Made by a program: the position numbers and the translations under genes | Source of the DNA: H111-94 sp034436045 | GTDB lineage: Bacteria > Chloroflexota > Ktedonobacteria > Ktedonobacterales > Ktedonobacteraceae | Assembly: GCA_034436045.1 (NCBI GenBank) | Contig: DAOTVZ010000031.1 | Coordinates: 1 to 49,159, forward strand | Reading direction: 5' to 3' | DNA length: 49,159 nucleotides | Notes under the pieces: generated by a model | What the model was told of the DNA's origin: nothing | The model's database searches: none | Seen by the model: only the letters and a program-made list of their open reading frames with translations | In this document: piece by piece, positions 32,813 to 41,459 of the stretch | Position numbering within the stretch: the stretch's first letter is position 1 | Layout: each line of letters opens with the position of its first letter

Positions 32813-33547
32813 TTATTGTGTCCGTGCCTGCCGTCGTTTCCAGACGCGATACATGACTTCATCACCCCAACTCAGAAAGCCGCTGGTCGTGAAGCCGTGT
32901 ACGATGACGACGGCGAGCAACGAGCGCGGCGTGGGTTGCAACAGGTAGACAGCGCTAAACACCAGGGCTGCCAGTCCCACGCCGCCGACGCTGCGCCAGC
33001 TCCACTGGCCCAGACGGTGATAGAGCGTATAAGTTGCGGTGCTGACCAGCCAGCCCCAGCCAAGCCAGCCCGTCCATTGCGTGACCGCCGCCAGCACGAA
33101 GCCACGAAAGAAGAGTTCTTCGACGGGGCCGTTGATGAAGAGGTAGAAAAACCCCTGTAACAGGTGGTCGCCCAGCGTAGGCCAGCGAAACCAGGGGCCA
33201 ACAACACGCATGCGATAGATCACAGCAAAAGTGGCCATTACGATGCCGATGAGTAGCCCTTCAATTGCCTGCTGTGACGCATCATGCAAGGTGAGTCCTA
33301 GAAACGATAGGGGCAGATGCAGGATGACGATATAGAGCAACGGTACCGCCGCCATCGGTATGATACGGAAGAGTGTATCCGACCAGAGCCAGCGCCATGT
33401 ATTGCGCACGGTCGAGCGTGCCACACTCGGAGTTTGGGTTTTTGTCGATGACACTCGTGTTCCCCGCCTTGGTAAAAAAATGTCCTTCGTTCTGGTTTGC
33501 GCCTGATCCTGTGTCCTGGCTTGTGCCTGATCCTGTGTCGTTGCCAT
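32813..33547 (-). CDS. CPBP family intramembrane metalloprotease
   Basis: 244 residues. A polar N-terminus contains a short internal duplication (DQAQART then DQAQTRT). About six to seven membrane helices follow. EELFFRGFV near residue 140 is the EExxxR motif, with later YHRLGQ and VHGFTTS giving the two His sites of the CPBP/Abi (CAAX protease-like) family. Role unknown; relatives process peptides or give immunity. GTG at 33550 could replace the ATG at 33547. The stop is 9 bases from the convergent cyclodeaminase stop. Confidence 0.82.
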   Translation of the reverse strand: MATTQDQAQARTQDQAQTRTKDIFLPRRGTRVSSTKTQTPSVARSTVRNTWRWLWSDTLFRIIPMAAVPLLYIVILHLPLSFLGLTLHDASQQAIEGLLIGIVMATFAVIYRMRVVGPWFRWPTLGDHLLQGFFYLFINGPVEELFFRGFVLAAVTQWTGWLGWGWLVSTATYTLYHRLGQWSWRSVGGVGLAALVFSAVYLLQPTPRSLLAVVIVHGFTTSGFLSWGDEVMYRVWKRRQARTQ

Positions 33548-33554
33548 CACATTC

Positions 33555-33605
33555 CACTTACTTTCTTGCTCTGTTAAGCACTATTAAGGCTCCGTTAAGT
33601 AAGTG
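33555..33605 (-). promoter_or_regulatory. Inverted repeat with phased direct repeats upstream of the CPBP gene
   Basis: CACTTACTT (33555-33563) and AAGTAAGTG (33597-33605) are perfect inverted repeats. Between and beside them TTAACG, TTAATA and TTAACA (minus strand, + positions 33593-33598, 33582-33587, 33572-33577) repeat every 10-11 bases, the phasing of OmpR/PhoP-type sites. A promoter (TGGACA at 33625-33630, 17 bases, TACACT at 33602-33607) would place them at or after the start site. Confidence 0.45.
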
Positions 33606-33707
33606 TAATATATGGCAAGTCACATGTCCAGATGACTATGAATAGTAATACGCCTGAACGTCCCACATAATGGCGGGCGCTTGCCGTTATAAACAGGCTA
33701 GGCTCTT

Positions 33708-34370
33708 CTACATGCCCAACAAGCCTTCCAGGCGGCGTAGTCCCTCCTCGACCTCTTCGCGCGTTAAATTGCCTGCTTGCAGGTCGTAGTTGCTTTTGGC
33801 TAGCAGGCGGTGGTAGAAATCCAGGCCCTCTTGATGCAGGATGGGATTAGTGGGGTCAGGTTCAAGCAACTCAAAGAGCATGTCTTCGGCCTTCGCATAG
33901 CGACCGCTTAGCTCGTAGTAGCTGATCAGTTTGCGTTTGGTGTGTGCCGGTAGCTCGTATTCGGCCAGGGATTGCAGCAAATCGTCGATGTCAGCGAAGA
34001 ACTCGTTCTGGGCCAGGGAGCGATCATGCAACTGCACTTCCAGAAAGAGGTTGAGCGAGCGCAAGTAACGATAGTAGCTCTCGGTGTCGTTATCTTTAGC
34101 CTTGTAGATGTCGCCCTCAGCCTTGAGCAGCGATGCGACCCACAGGCATTTATCGATGTTGAGTGTGCCAAGCGGCGAGAGGGCTTGTGCGAGCATCTCG
34201 TCCGAGAGCGAATTGATGAAGCGCGAGGTCAGGCCGGTGGTCTGGAGCATCAGTTCGTCGATATAGATGAGAGCGTCTTCAAGCTGATCGGCTTCGCGCA
34301 GTCCCAGAATAATCGCCATTGCTCTGCCGATGCGTTCAGCAAGGCGTAGAATATAATCTTTGTTAATCAT
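33708..34370 (-). CDS. DUF6483 family helical protein
   Basis: 220 residues from the ATG at 34370, where MINKDYILRLAERIGRAMA matches the start of DUF6483 proteins. The rest is helical with TPR-like text (YYELSGRYAKAEDMLFELLE). No catalytic motif is seen. An extension to 34391 is open but runs into a hairpin. It follows gltX by 49 bases with that hairpin between. Function unknown. Confidence 0.72.
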   Translation of the reverse strand: MINKDYILRLAERIGRAMAIILGLREADQLEDALIYIDELMLQTTGLTSRFINSLSDEMLAQALSPLGTLNIDKCLWVASLLKAEGDIYKAKDNDTESYYRYLRSLNLFLEVQLHDRSLAQNEFFADIDDLLQSLAEYELPAHTKRKLISYYELSGRYAKAEDMLFELLEPDPTNPILHQEGLDFYHRLLAKSNYDLQAGNLTREEVEEGLRRLEGLLGM

Positions 34371-34383
34371 ATTCAAAACCCAA

Positions 34384-34408
34384 CCTGACACCCAGAACGG
34401 GTGTCAGG
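34384..34408 (-). terminator. gltX terminator overlapping the next gene's leader
   Basis: CCTGACACCC (34384-34393) and GGGTGTCAGG (34399-34408) pair perfectly with a 5-base loop. On the minus strand GTTGGGTTTTGAAT follows, a weak T-run that leads straight into the start of the DUF6483 gene. Partial termination would lower that gene's expression relative to gltX. Confidence 0.6.
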
Positions 34409-34419
34409 CATTGATAGTA

Positions 34420-35940
34420 TTACGACAGGCGCGCAATCGCGTCATCGATACGCTTCATGCTGACTTCGCGTCCCAGAACTTCCATCATTTCAAAGAGCGG
34501 GGGAGTGGCGGTGCGTCCACTGACCGCCGTGCGGATCGCGCCGAAAAGCTGACCAACTTTGAGGCCAAGTTCTTGAGCTAAAGCACGCATAGGCGGTTCC
34601 ATCAGCGTATGTTCCCACTCCAGCGTCTTGAGCCGTTCACGAGCGGCCTCTAGCACAGCGCGCGTGCGAGTGGCATCCATGCCTTTTTGAATGAGCAGAG
34701 CGGTATCATAGCTGATCTCCGGCTCGTAGAAGAAAGAGACAACATAGGCGGCCTCGCCAAGCGTCTTGAGGCGCTCATGCTCCAGGCGTAACACGCGCGT
34801 GGTATACTCAACATCGAGCGGGCGCTGAACGCTATCGGGCAAGCCCCCCTCGCTTTGTGGACGCTCCAGGTAGGGTAGCGTGCGCCGCACCAGTTCATCG
34901 AGAGGCAACTGGCGAATGTAGTAGCCGTTCATCCACAACAACTTGTCGGGATCATAGATGCCCGATGCCACGCCGATGCGATCCAGCGTGAAGACCTTGA
35001 TTAGCTCCTCGCGCGAGAAAATCTCGGTCTTATCATCATAGGACCAGCCGAGCAGGGCCATGAAGTTTACAACGGCCTCCGGCAGATAGCCTTCGCGTTT
35101 GAAATCCGACCAGGAGGGGGCGTTGCGCCGTTTGCTGAGTTTGCGCTTATCCTTGCCCAGAATGTTCGGAACATGATAGATCTTTGGAAATTCCCAGCCC
35201 AGCGCCTCGTAGATGCGCACGTGTAGAGGAGCGCTGGAAATCCAGTCCTCGCCGCGCAAGATGTGTGTGATGGCCATTAAATGGTCATCGACCATCGCCG
35301 CCAGATGGTAGGGAGCCAGCCCGGTAGACTTGAGGATAATCATGTCATCCAGATTGCTGTTCTTGAAGATCATATCACCGTGCAGTTCATCGTGGACAAT
35401 TGTCTCTCCCTCCTCCGGCATAGCAAAGCGTACCACGAACGACTGCCCACTGGCGGCGAGTTCGGCCTTCTCCGCCTCGCTCAGGTAGCGACAGTGACGA
35501 TCATAGCGCGGCGGCAGTTTTTGCGCCTCGCGCTCCTTGCGCACCGCCTCTAAGCGCTCCGGTGTACAATAGCAGCGATAGGCGTGTCCAGACTCGATGA
35601 GCTTGTTAGCATAATATTGATAGAGTGCCTTGCGCTGTGTTTGATAGTAAGGGCCGTAGGGGCCACCGACGAGCGGGCCTTCGTCAAAATCCATACCTAG
35701 CCATGCAAAACCTTGAATGAGATCGTCAACCGCACCTTCAACTGTGCGTGTGGTGTCTGTATCTTCGATGCGCAGAATAAATTGACCGCCGTTATGGCGC
35801 GCGTACAGCCAGCTAAAGAGCGCGGTACGGAAGCCGCCGATGTGCTGAAAACCGGTTGGGCTGGGAGCGAAACGCAGGCGCGGTGTCTTCTCCGCTCTGG
35901 CCTCCTGCTGCTCCTGTGTGCGATTGTCGATCTGAGTCAT
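34420..35940 (-). CDS. gltX: Glutamate--tRNA ligase
   Basis: 506 residues, class I synthetase. The HIGH-type motif is in RFAPSPTGFQHIGGFRTALF, RIEDTDTTR follows, and KLSKR carries the KMSKS-type motif. It charges tRNA(Glu), and in many bacteria also tRNA(Gln). The zinc-finger area shows CYCTPERL. A candidate promoter lies in the divergent region with lysA (TACAAT near 35990, minus strand). Confidence 0.94.
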   Translation of the reverse strand: MTQIDNRTQEQQEARAEKTPRLRFAPSPTGFQHIGGFRTALFSWLYARHNGGQFILRIEDTDTTRTVEGAVDDLIQGFAWLGMDFDEGPLVGGPYGPYYQTQRKALYQYYANKLIESGHAYRCYCTPERLEAVRKEREAQKLPPRYDRHCRYLSEAEKAELAASGQSFVVRFAMPEEGETIVHDELHGDMIFKNSNLDDMIILKSTGLAPYHLAAMVDDHLMAITHILRGEDWISSAPLHVRIYEALGWEFPKIYHVPNILGKDKRKLSKRRNAPSWSDFKREGYLPEAVVNFMALLGWSYDDKTEIFSREELIKVFTLDRIGVASGIYDPDKLLWMNGYYIRQLPLDELVRRTLPYLERPQSEGGLPDSVQRPLDVEYTTRVLRLEHERLKTLGEAAYVVSFFYEPEISYDTALLIQKGMDATRTRAVLEAARERLKTLEWEHTLMEPPMRALAQELGLKVGQLFGAIRTAVSGRTATPPLFEMMEVLGREVSMKRIDDAIARLS

Positions 35941-36100
35941 AACAAAAAATTCACTCCACCTTCCATATGTGCAATGTGTACGGCTCTATTGTACCATAGA
36001 GTACCGGCGAGTGAATAGCACGTGTCGTGGTAGGGTATCATTATTGTTGGGGTGCAGTGTTATTGCGTGTGAATACGACAGACATCGAAAAAGAGGAGCT

Positions 36101-37438
36101 ATGCCAGACGATTTTTCACTGTTTGAACAATTATTGCCGGATACCGCAACAGTCTCTTCTGATGGCGTGATCTATCTTGCCGGACATGCTGTTCCGGCTT
36201 TGGCGCAACAATTTGGTACGCCACTGTATATTTTTGATCGTGCTACTATTCTGCATGCCTGCTTACAGTATCGGCAAGCTTTTCAAGATGGGTATCGTGC
36301 TTCTCCTGTGCGGTTGCTATATGCGGCGAAAGCCTATCTTTCGCCGCTCATTGTGCGTCTATTGGCTGAACAAGACATGGGATTGGATGCGGTTTCCGGC
36401 GGGGAGTTGCTGATGGCACAACGGAGTGGCTTTCCGATGGGGCGCGTCTCGTTTCATGGGAACAACAAGAGCGAGGACGAGCTACGACTGGCCTTAACGT
36501 TGGGGGTCGGGCATATTGTGCTGGATAATTGGGCCGAGCTAGAGCGCCTGACCCGTATTGCTCGTGCTTCGGCTGTTCGTCCCTCGGTACTGCTGCGTGT
36601 GGCCCCGGATGTAGAGACAGAGACACATCGGTATCTGCAAACCGGTCATGCCGCCGCCAAATTTGGTTTCCCGCTTGGCGGCAATGAGGCGTATGCGGCG
36701 ATTCTGCGCATTCTCGCGGATGATGTACTGGTTTTGGATGGTCTGCACGCGCATAGCGGTACCATGTTACGCGAGACGCGCCCGTATCGGGAAACACTAC
36801 AACGTCTATTGGCGCTGGCCGAGCGTGTCTATCAGGAGACGGGGTGGTGGCCGCGCGAGATCAGTCCGGGCGGTGGCTGGGCGATTGCAACCGTTGATGT
36901 GCCGAATGTGCCACCCGTTACCACACTGGCTCAGGCGCTGGATGCCACTATGCGAGAGGCGTTAGCGGCTTTTCCCATGACGTTACCAGCTCCTACGCTG
37001 AGCATCGAGCCAGGACGTTCGATCATCGCACGCGCAGGTGTGGCCGTTTATCGTGTAGGAGCGCGCAAAGTGACACCAGGGGGGATCACATACCTGTTCG
37101 TGGATGGAGGCATGGCTGATAACATTCGACCCGCGCTCTATGGTGCGCGTTATACCGCGTTGGCGGTTACCCGCGCTCACGCGGTTGCCGAAGAGACTGT
37201 CTGCGTGGCCGGGCGTTACTGCGAGTCTGGTGATGTGCTGGTCGAGCGTGCTGCGTTGCCAGTGATGCATGAGGGTGAGCTGTTGCTTGTACCCACTACG
37301 GGCGCGTATTGTCTGCCGATGGCAAGCAACTATAACCTTGTGCCCCGTCCAGGCGTAATACTGGTGGATTTCTCGCACATTGCTCTGATGGAGCGGCGGG
37401 AGACGTATGATGATTTGTTGGCTCGCTATGTCGTGTAA
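36101..37438 (+). CDS. lysA: Diaminopimelate decarboxylase
   Basis: 445 residues, fold III PLP enzyme that makes lysine from meso-diaminopimelate. Lys77 in YAAKAYL binds PLP; HGNNKSEDEL, the GGGW glycine loop, SIEPGRSI and CESGDVL (Cys at the dimer active site) are present. The ATG at 36101 is preceded very closely by GAGGAG; the longer frame from 35969 has no support. Divergent from gltX. Confidence 0.92.
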   Translation: MPDDFSLFEQLLPDTATVSSDGVIYLAGHAVPALAQQFGTPLYIFDRATILHACLQYRQAFQDGYRASPVRLLYAAKAYLSPLIVRLLAEQDMGLDAVSGGELLMAQRSGFPMGRVSFHGNNKSEDELRLALTLGVGHIVLDNWAELERLTRIARASAVRPSVLLRVAPDVETETHRYLQTGHAAAKFGFPLGGNEAYAAILRILADDVLVLDGLHAHSGTMLRETRPYRETLQRLLALAERVYQETGWWPREISPGGGWAIATVDVPNVPPVTTLAQALDATMREALAAFPMTLPAPTLSIEPGRSIIARAGVAVYRVGARKVTPGGITYLFVDGGMADNIRPALYGARYTALAVTRAHAVAEETVCVAGRYCESGDVLVERAALPVMHEGELLLVPTTGAYCLPMASNYNLVPRPGVILVDFSHIALMERRETYDDLLARYVV

Positions 37439-37530
37439 TGAAAGAGTGACCTTCTACGTCTTCCATCTATAGAGAAGGTATTTATTGTCAACAGCCAGCG
37501 TTGGAAGCTCGGTGGAGCAGAAAATAAAAG

Positions 37531-38247
37531 ATGAAAAAGTGGTTTCAGCACTTACAGAAGCAAGAACCTGTGATTGATGAGCATAGCTTGCCGACAGAAC
37601 CTTTGCCGCCGCTCGATCCGCAGGCACCGCTGGTATTGCCTGCAATGCCGCAGTATCCAGCGCAGGCAGGTGATGTTGTCGATGTTACCAACGTGCCAAC
37701 GTTACCAAGCGCGCAGCCGGTTGGCTCCTCCGCTATTGCTGCCCCGTCACCGGGCATGGCGACACCGGTTTCCAGTGGTGGGCAGTGGCCACCGTACCAG
37801 TTTCCTACCATACCTTCGCCCGCGAGTGTCGTGCCGACGCCGCCCTACCCGGCAGTTCCGCCGCAGATACCTCAGCAGGATCCAACATGGCTGCAGCCGA
37901 ACGTTGGGCAGCGTCTGACGAACATGAGGCAAAGCAGTAGCCGGAGCATACCGATACCACTGATAGTGGGCTTATGTTTCGTGACAATACAGCTTCTGCT
38001 AGTCGCGCGACTGATTGTATTGTTTCTTCCAGGTGGAACAACCTCGGCGTGGTCGGCAACCATTATTGCTCTTGGTGATCTTTGCGCGGAACCTTGCTTC
38101 GCGCTGATCCAACAGGCAGGACTACCCGCGCCGGTCAATGTAGCCGTAGCAGTATTGTTGGCAATCTTCGGCTATGGTATCCTCTCGCGCATGCTGGTTC
38201 GCCTGCTGAAAATACTGCTGCACCGGCAAAGGGCCAGTACTGTGTAG
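37531..38247 (+). CDS. Proline-rich membrane protein of unknown function
   Basis: 238 residues. Residues 1-140 are low complexity, rich in Pro, Ala, Gln and Ser, and likely disordered. Two hydrophobic segments follow (about 146-169 and 201-222) with a loop containing two Cys (LCAEPCFALIQ). A basic tail ends the protein. The two-helix end has some resemblance to YggT-type proteins, but this is weak. The layout, disorder plus membrane anchor, also occurs in the protein at 40222. Confidence 0.62.
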   Translation: MKKWFQHLQKQEPVIDEHSLPTEPLPPLDPQAPLVLPAMPQYPAQAGDVVDVTNVPTLPSAQPVGSSAIAAPSPGMATPVSSGGQWPPYQFPTIPSPASVVPTPPYPAVPPQIPQQDPTWLQPNVGQRLTNMRQSSSRSIPIPLIVGLCFVTIQLLLVARLIVLFLPGGTTSAWSATIIALGDLCAEPCFALIQQAGLPAPVNVAVAVLLAIFGYGILSRMLVRLLKILLHRQRASTV

Positions 38248-38310
38248 GGATGGCTGTATCCCGCCCGCCTGTTGCGGTGGATTCATGGATAGAGAGTCTG
38301 GAAAGGACAC

Positions 38311-38835
38311 TCAGTCTTTTCCAAACTCATCAAGGACATCCAGACTGTTGATGAAGTCGCGGTAGGCATCCAGGTTGTCGATGTCATCGTGCTTCGTTTC
38401 GGGCTTGGCACGCGGGGTTTGCGGCTCTTCAGCCGACTCAATAGTGACTCCTGCGCGATCCAGCACACTCTCTTCTACGTAGATCGGTGCTTTAGCGCGC
38501 ACGGCGAGTGCGATAGCATCGCTAGGCCGTGAGTCGATCTCGACATGCCGCCCGGACACATCTAATACAATGCGTGCATGGAAAATCTCATCGATCAGGT
38601 CGGAGATTACAATGCTGACGATGCTTGCCCCAAGCTCGGTGATGACGTTTTTCAGCAAGTCATGGGTGAGTGGTCGGGGGGAAGTCGTGCCTTGAAGTTC
38701 GACGGCAATCGCATATGCCTCTCCCTGCGCTATCCAGATGAAGAGATAGCGTTCTTGCTTGATAGCTTTCAAGATGACCACTCGCTGCTGCGTAGCCAGA
38801 TTGATTCGCACGCTTTCAACTGTCATCTCAACCAT
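38311..38835 (-). CDS. Bifunctional nuclease family protein (DUF151)
   Basis: 174 residues from ATG 38835; an upstream ATG at 38898 is open. The DUF151 core shows ERYLFIWIAQGEAYAIAVEL, RPLTHDLLKNVITELGA and the signature DSRPSDAIALAVRAKAPIYV. Plant and archaeal members cleave RNA and DNA; bacterial ones are mostly untested. A Lys/Glu-rich linker and a short acidic end follow. Promoter at 38954-38982 (TTGGAA, 17 bases, TATACT, minus strand). Confidence 0.85.
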   Translation of the reverse strand: MVEMTVESVRINLATQQRVVILKAIKQERYLFIWIAQGEAYAIAVELQGTTSPRPLTHDLLKNVITELGASIVSIVISDLIDEIFHARIVLDVSGRHVEIDSRPSDAIALAVRAKAPIYVEESVLDRAGVTIESAEEPQTPRAKPETKHDDIDNLDAYRDFINSLDVLDEFGKD

Positions 38836-38953
38836 GTTGTTCTGACTCTCTCTTTCATGGCTTACGTCCGTCGAAAATCCGACGCCCCTATTGTACACCT
38901 ATCTTCACGCGCGTCGCAATAAGCGATGCTCTCCTCGCCACTGTCCTGAATCG

Positions 38954-38982
38954 AGTATAGCAAAACATGTCCAGTATTCCAA
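38954..38982 (-). promoter_or_regulatory. Promoter of the DUF151 gene
   Basis: On the minus strand TTGGAA (38977-38982) and TATACT (38954-38959) are 17 bases apart. The leader to the ATG at 38835 is about 110 bases. Confidence 0.45.
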
Positions 38983-39063
38983 GTGGTTAAACGTGCAAAA
39001 ATGTTGTTCTTTGCCTGGGATGGCAAGAGGAAAAAATATTCCAAAATTTCGTTCCAAAAAAGC

Positions 39064-39110
39064 TTGTATTGCGTCAGCATGTATGCTATCATATGTTTGA
39101 ATAGCCGTTC
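39064..39110 (+). promoter_or_regulatory. lexA promoter with candidate LexA operator
   Basis: TTGTAT (39064-39069), 17 bases, TATCAT (39087-39092) forms the promoter. Starting at its expected start site, GAATAGCCGTTC (39099-39110) differs by one base from the GAAC-N4-GTTC dyad used by LexA in Gram-positive-type bacteria. LexA autorepression is the likely meaning. Confidence 0.5.
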
Positions 39111-39164
39111 TAAAGGTAGATGGGGAGTACTGTATAAACCTGTTCAGAAAGGCAGGAGAAAACC

Positions 39165-39815
39165 ATGTCATCCGAGCAAGCCAGCGATATACAGCGCCGC
39201 ATGTATAACTTCATTGTCGAGTATATCGGTCGGGAAGGCATGCCCCCGACCAACCGCGAAATCGGGCGTGCCCTCAATATTGCCAGCACCGGGCATGTCG
39301 ATTATCACCTCTCTATGCTGGAGAAAAAAGGTTGGATTATCCGTCAGTCAAAGAAGAGTCGTGGTATCAAACTGGCGAAACAAGCGCATACACAGCGCAA
39401 TGGTATTCGCATTATGGGAACAATTGCCGCCGGTGAGCCGATTGATATTTACACTGAGTCAGAACAAATGCTGGACATCGGGCATAACCTGAGCGACAGT
39501 GAAGATGCTTACGCGCTGGTGGTCAAGGGCCGCTCCATGATTGAAGATCATATCTGCGATGGCGACTATGTTGTGATTAAGCCCCAAAAAACGTGCCAGA
39601 ATGGCGATATTGTGGTTGCGGTTCATACACAAGACGGGGTGAGCGGCACTGCCACGCTGAAGCGTTTCTTTCAAGAGAAGGAGCATAATCGCGTTCGTCT
39701 GCAACCTGCCAATTCTGAGCTGGATCCAATCTTCATTCCTAAGAGTGAATGGGATAGCGAATGGGAGGTGCAAGGCAAGGTAGTGGCAATCTTTCGCCAC
39801 TATAGCGCTGCCTAG
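39165..39815 (+). CDS. lexA: LexA repressor
   Basis: 216 residues. A winged helix-turn-helix (about 5-70, with PPTNREIGRALNIASTGHV) binds DNA. The cleavage bond is Ala89-Gly90 in TIAAGEPI; the peptidase dyad is Ser124 (KGRSM) and Lys166 (TATLKRFF). With RecA-ssDNA the protein cuts itself and releases SOS genes. GGCAGGAG precedes the ATG. A candidate operator lies at its own promoter. Confidence 0.94.
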   Translation: MSSEQASDIQRRMYNFIVEYIGREGMPPTNREIGRALNIASTGHVDYHLSMLEKKGWIIRQSKKSRGIKLAKQAHTQRNGIRIMGTIAAGEPIDIYTESEQMLDIGHNLSDSEDAYALVVKGRSMIEDHICDGDYVVIKPQKTCQNGDIVVAVHTQDGVSGTATLKRFFQEKEHNRVRLQPANSELDPIFIPKSEWDSEWEVQGKVVAIFRHYSAA

Positions 39816-40105
39816 CTCGTTTGCTCTGGCCTGACTCACGACCTGAAAATCTGTGATATCGGTGCCTGCTCTTATGAGCGTGGTACCCTCTCTTTATGCA
39901 GAGAAGAGGAGACTGGTATGCATCGCCCCTTTAAGGCAGAGCGATGTATACTCAGACCTCTTCTTTCAAGAAGATAAAGTACAAAATCTCTGTCCACACA
40001 TGGGATGAAGGTCCCTTTTTTTGGCGATAAGGGTATGCATTTTTATCGTTGTTGAGTTTATGCTTTTATTTCGTGTTTTTTACCCTTTGTCCTCTATCTA
40101 TCCTC

Positions 40106-40134
40106 TTGTGGTTTTGCTTTAAATCTGATATACT
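40106..40134 (+). promoter_or_regulatory. Promoter of the gene at 40222
   Basis: TTGTGG (40106-40111), 17 bases, TATACT (40129-40134). The rest of the 39816-40221 gap holds a possible 19-codon frame (39918-39977) with AGAGGAG 7 bases upstream, and a weak GGGA/TCCC hairpin followed by T6 near 40003-40022; neither is firm. Confidence 0.55.
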
Positions 40135-40221
40135 GATAGCTAGCAGGAACATATTGTCTGAACATACCCTGTTCACGCATACCCGATTGATGATGTCTTA
40201 GAAGCGCAGGAAAGGGGCCTT

Positions 40222-41400
40222 ATGAAGGCTGTGCTGACAGCGTTGGTGCTTGTGATAGGTGCTGCTGTAGTACTCTGGTTTGGGAACACCTTGAATTCGT
40301 GGGTTGTGGGCGGCTTAATCGGAGGCCTGGCGGCCCTGCTTATCAGTATTCCGATCTCATTACTCATTTTCTCTCACTTATCACGTCGTCATGATGAACA
40401 TCTGCGCGCTGTTGCTCAAGAAGAAATGATACTGGCGCGCGAAGAGAGTCGCCGTCTCCAGATGCAGGCGGAGCGGTCGATACGAATGATTGATGCTCAG
40501 CCTCCGCTACTGGATGTCCCCCGCGCCGCTCTACCAGGCACCAGCCGTCGTCTGTCCTCTCAGGCCCTGGCTGCTGCTGATGGAAACTACCCGCCAGCGC
40601 AGGAAGCACGTCATGCCGCCGACCTACCTATTCCCCGTCGAGGTACCTACCTACCAGAAGTGGTTCGTCAACCAAAAATGCCGCCCGCTCCTACGCCCCA
40701 AAAGCGTACCCCGCGCCGCGCCGCCTATCCTGGTTTCTATGGCTATCAACCTGGTTCTGCGCTCAGCCGACTCCAGGCGGAGGCACGACGTACTGCACGT
40801 CTGGAAGCGGCTCAGCAATATGATGATATTGATTTGATGCCGCCCCATGCTGCCTACGTCCCGCGCTCCTATGCTGCTACACCGCAAGAGGCGTTTGATG
40901 CCTATGAGGAGGAGGTACAGGATAGCGAGCATCTACGGGCGGTTCGTCAGCAAACGGATCACCTGCAAGCTATGCGCCGTGCCAATCAACCGCGCCCTCA
41001 GCGTGTTGTCGAATCGACACCGCCGCCGACTGCTGCCTCGCGGGCGCTCATGACGAGTAATGAAATGGCCAGTCGTCGGGGCCGGGCATCTTCACCCTCA
41101 GATCCTCAGACCGAGTATTTGCAAGACTCTGCGCGGAGCGCGTCACTCCACCAGAGCCGCCATCTGCCACAGCAAACCGGACAGATAGGCCGTCGTCCGC
41201 AGTTAGCCAACATTCCTGCTGACCCGGCCCGCGAGCCTGATACCACCGGTCTGACCCGTCACACCCTCCAGCGTCGCGCCCCTTATACCTATGAGGATGA
41301 TGAGGTGCGCCAGCAGTACGCGCAGCAACTCAACGGCCCTCCTCCCGTGCGTCGCTCATCGCGTTTTGCGCCGCACGTTGAGGAGGACGAAGAGGTGTAA
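40222..41400 (+). CDS. Membrane-anchored low-complexity protein
   Basis: 392 residues. Two membrane helices at about 3-20 and 27-50 are followed by a helical stretch (SRRHDEHLRAVAQEEMILAR, then EESRRLQMQAERS) that may be coiled coil. The remaining 300 residues are rich in Arg, Pro, Gln and Ala and likely disordered, ending in an acidic EEDEEV tail. AGGAAAGGGG lies before the ATG. No family recognised. It resembles the protein at 37531 in architecture but with the anchor at the other end. Confidence 0.65.
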   Translation: MKAVLTALVLVIGAAVVLWFGNTLNSWVVGGLIGGLAALLISIPISLLIFSHLSRRHDEHLRAVAQEEMILAREESRRLQMQAERSIRMIDAQPPLLDVPRAALPGTSRRLSSQALAAADGNYPPAQEARHAADLPIPRRGTYLPEVVRQPKMPPAPTPQKRTPRRAAYPGFYGYQPGSALSRLQAEARRTARLEAAQQYDDIDLMPPHAAYVPRSYAATPQEAFDAYEEEVQDSEHLRAVRQQTDHLQAMRRANQPRPQRVVESTPPPTAASRALMTSNEMASRRGRASSPSDPQTEYLQDSARSASLHQSRHLPQQTGQIGRRPQLANIPADPAREPDTTGLTRHTLQRRAPYTYEDDEVRQQYAQQLNGPPPVRRSSRFAPHVEEDEEV

Positions 41401-41459
41401 TGATTAAGAGGGAGCAGTGACTACTGGTGTCTCTCTCATCGTTTGTCCTGTTGGAGCAG

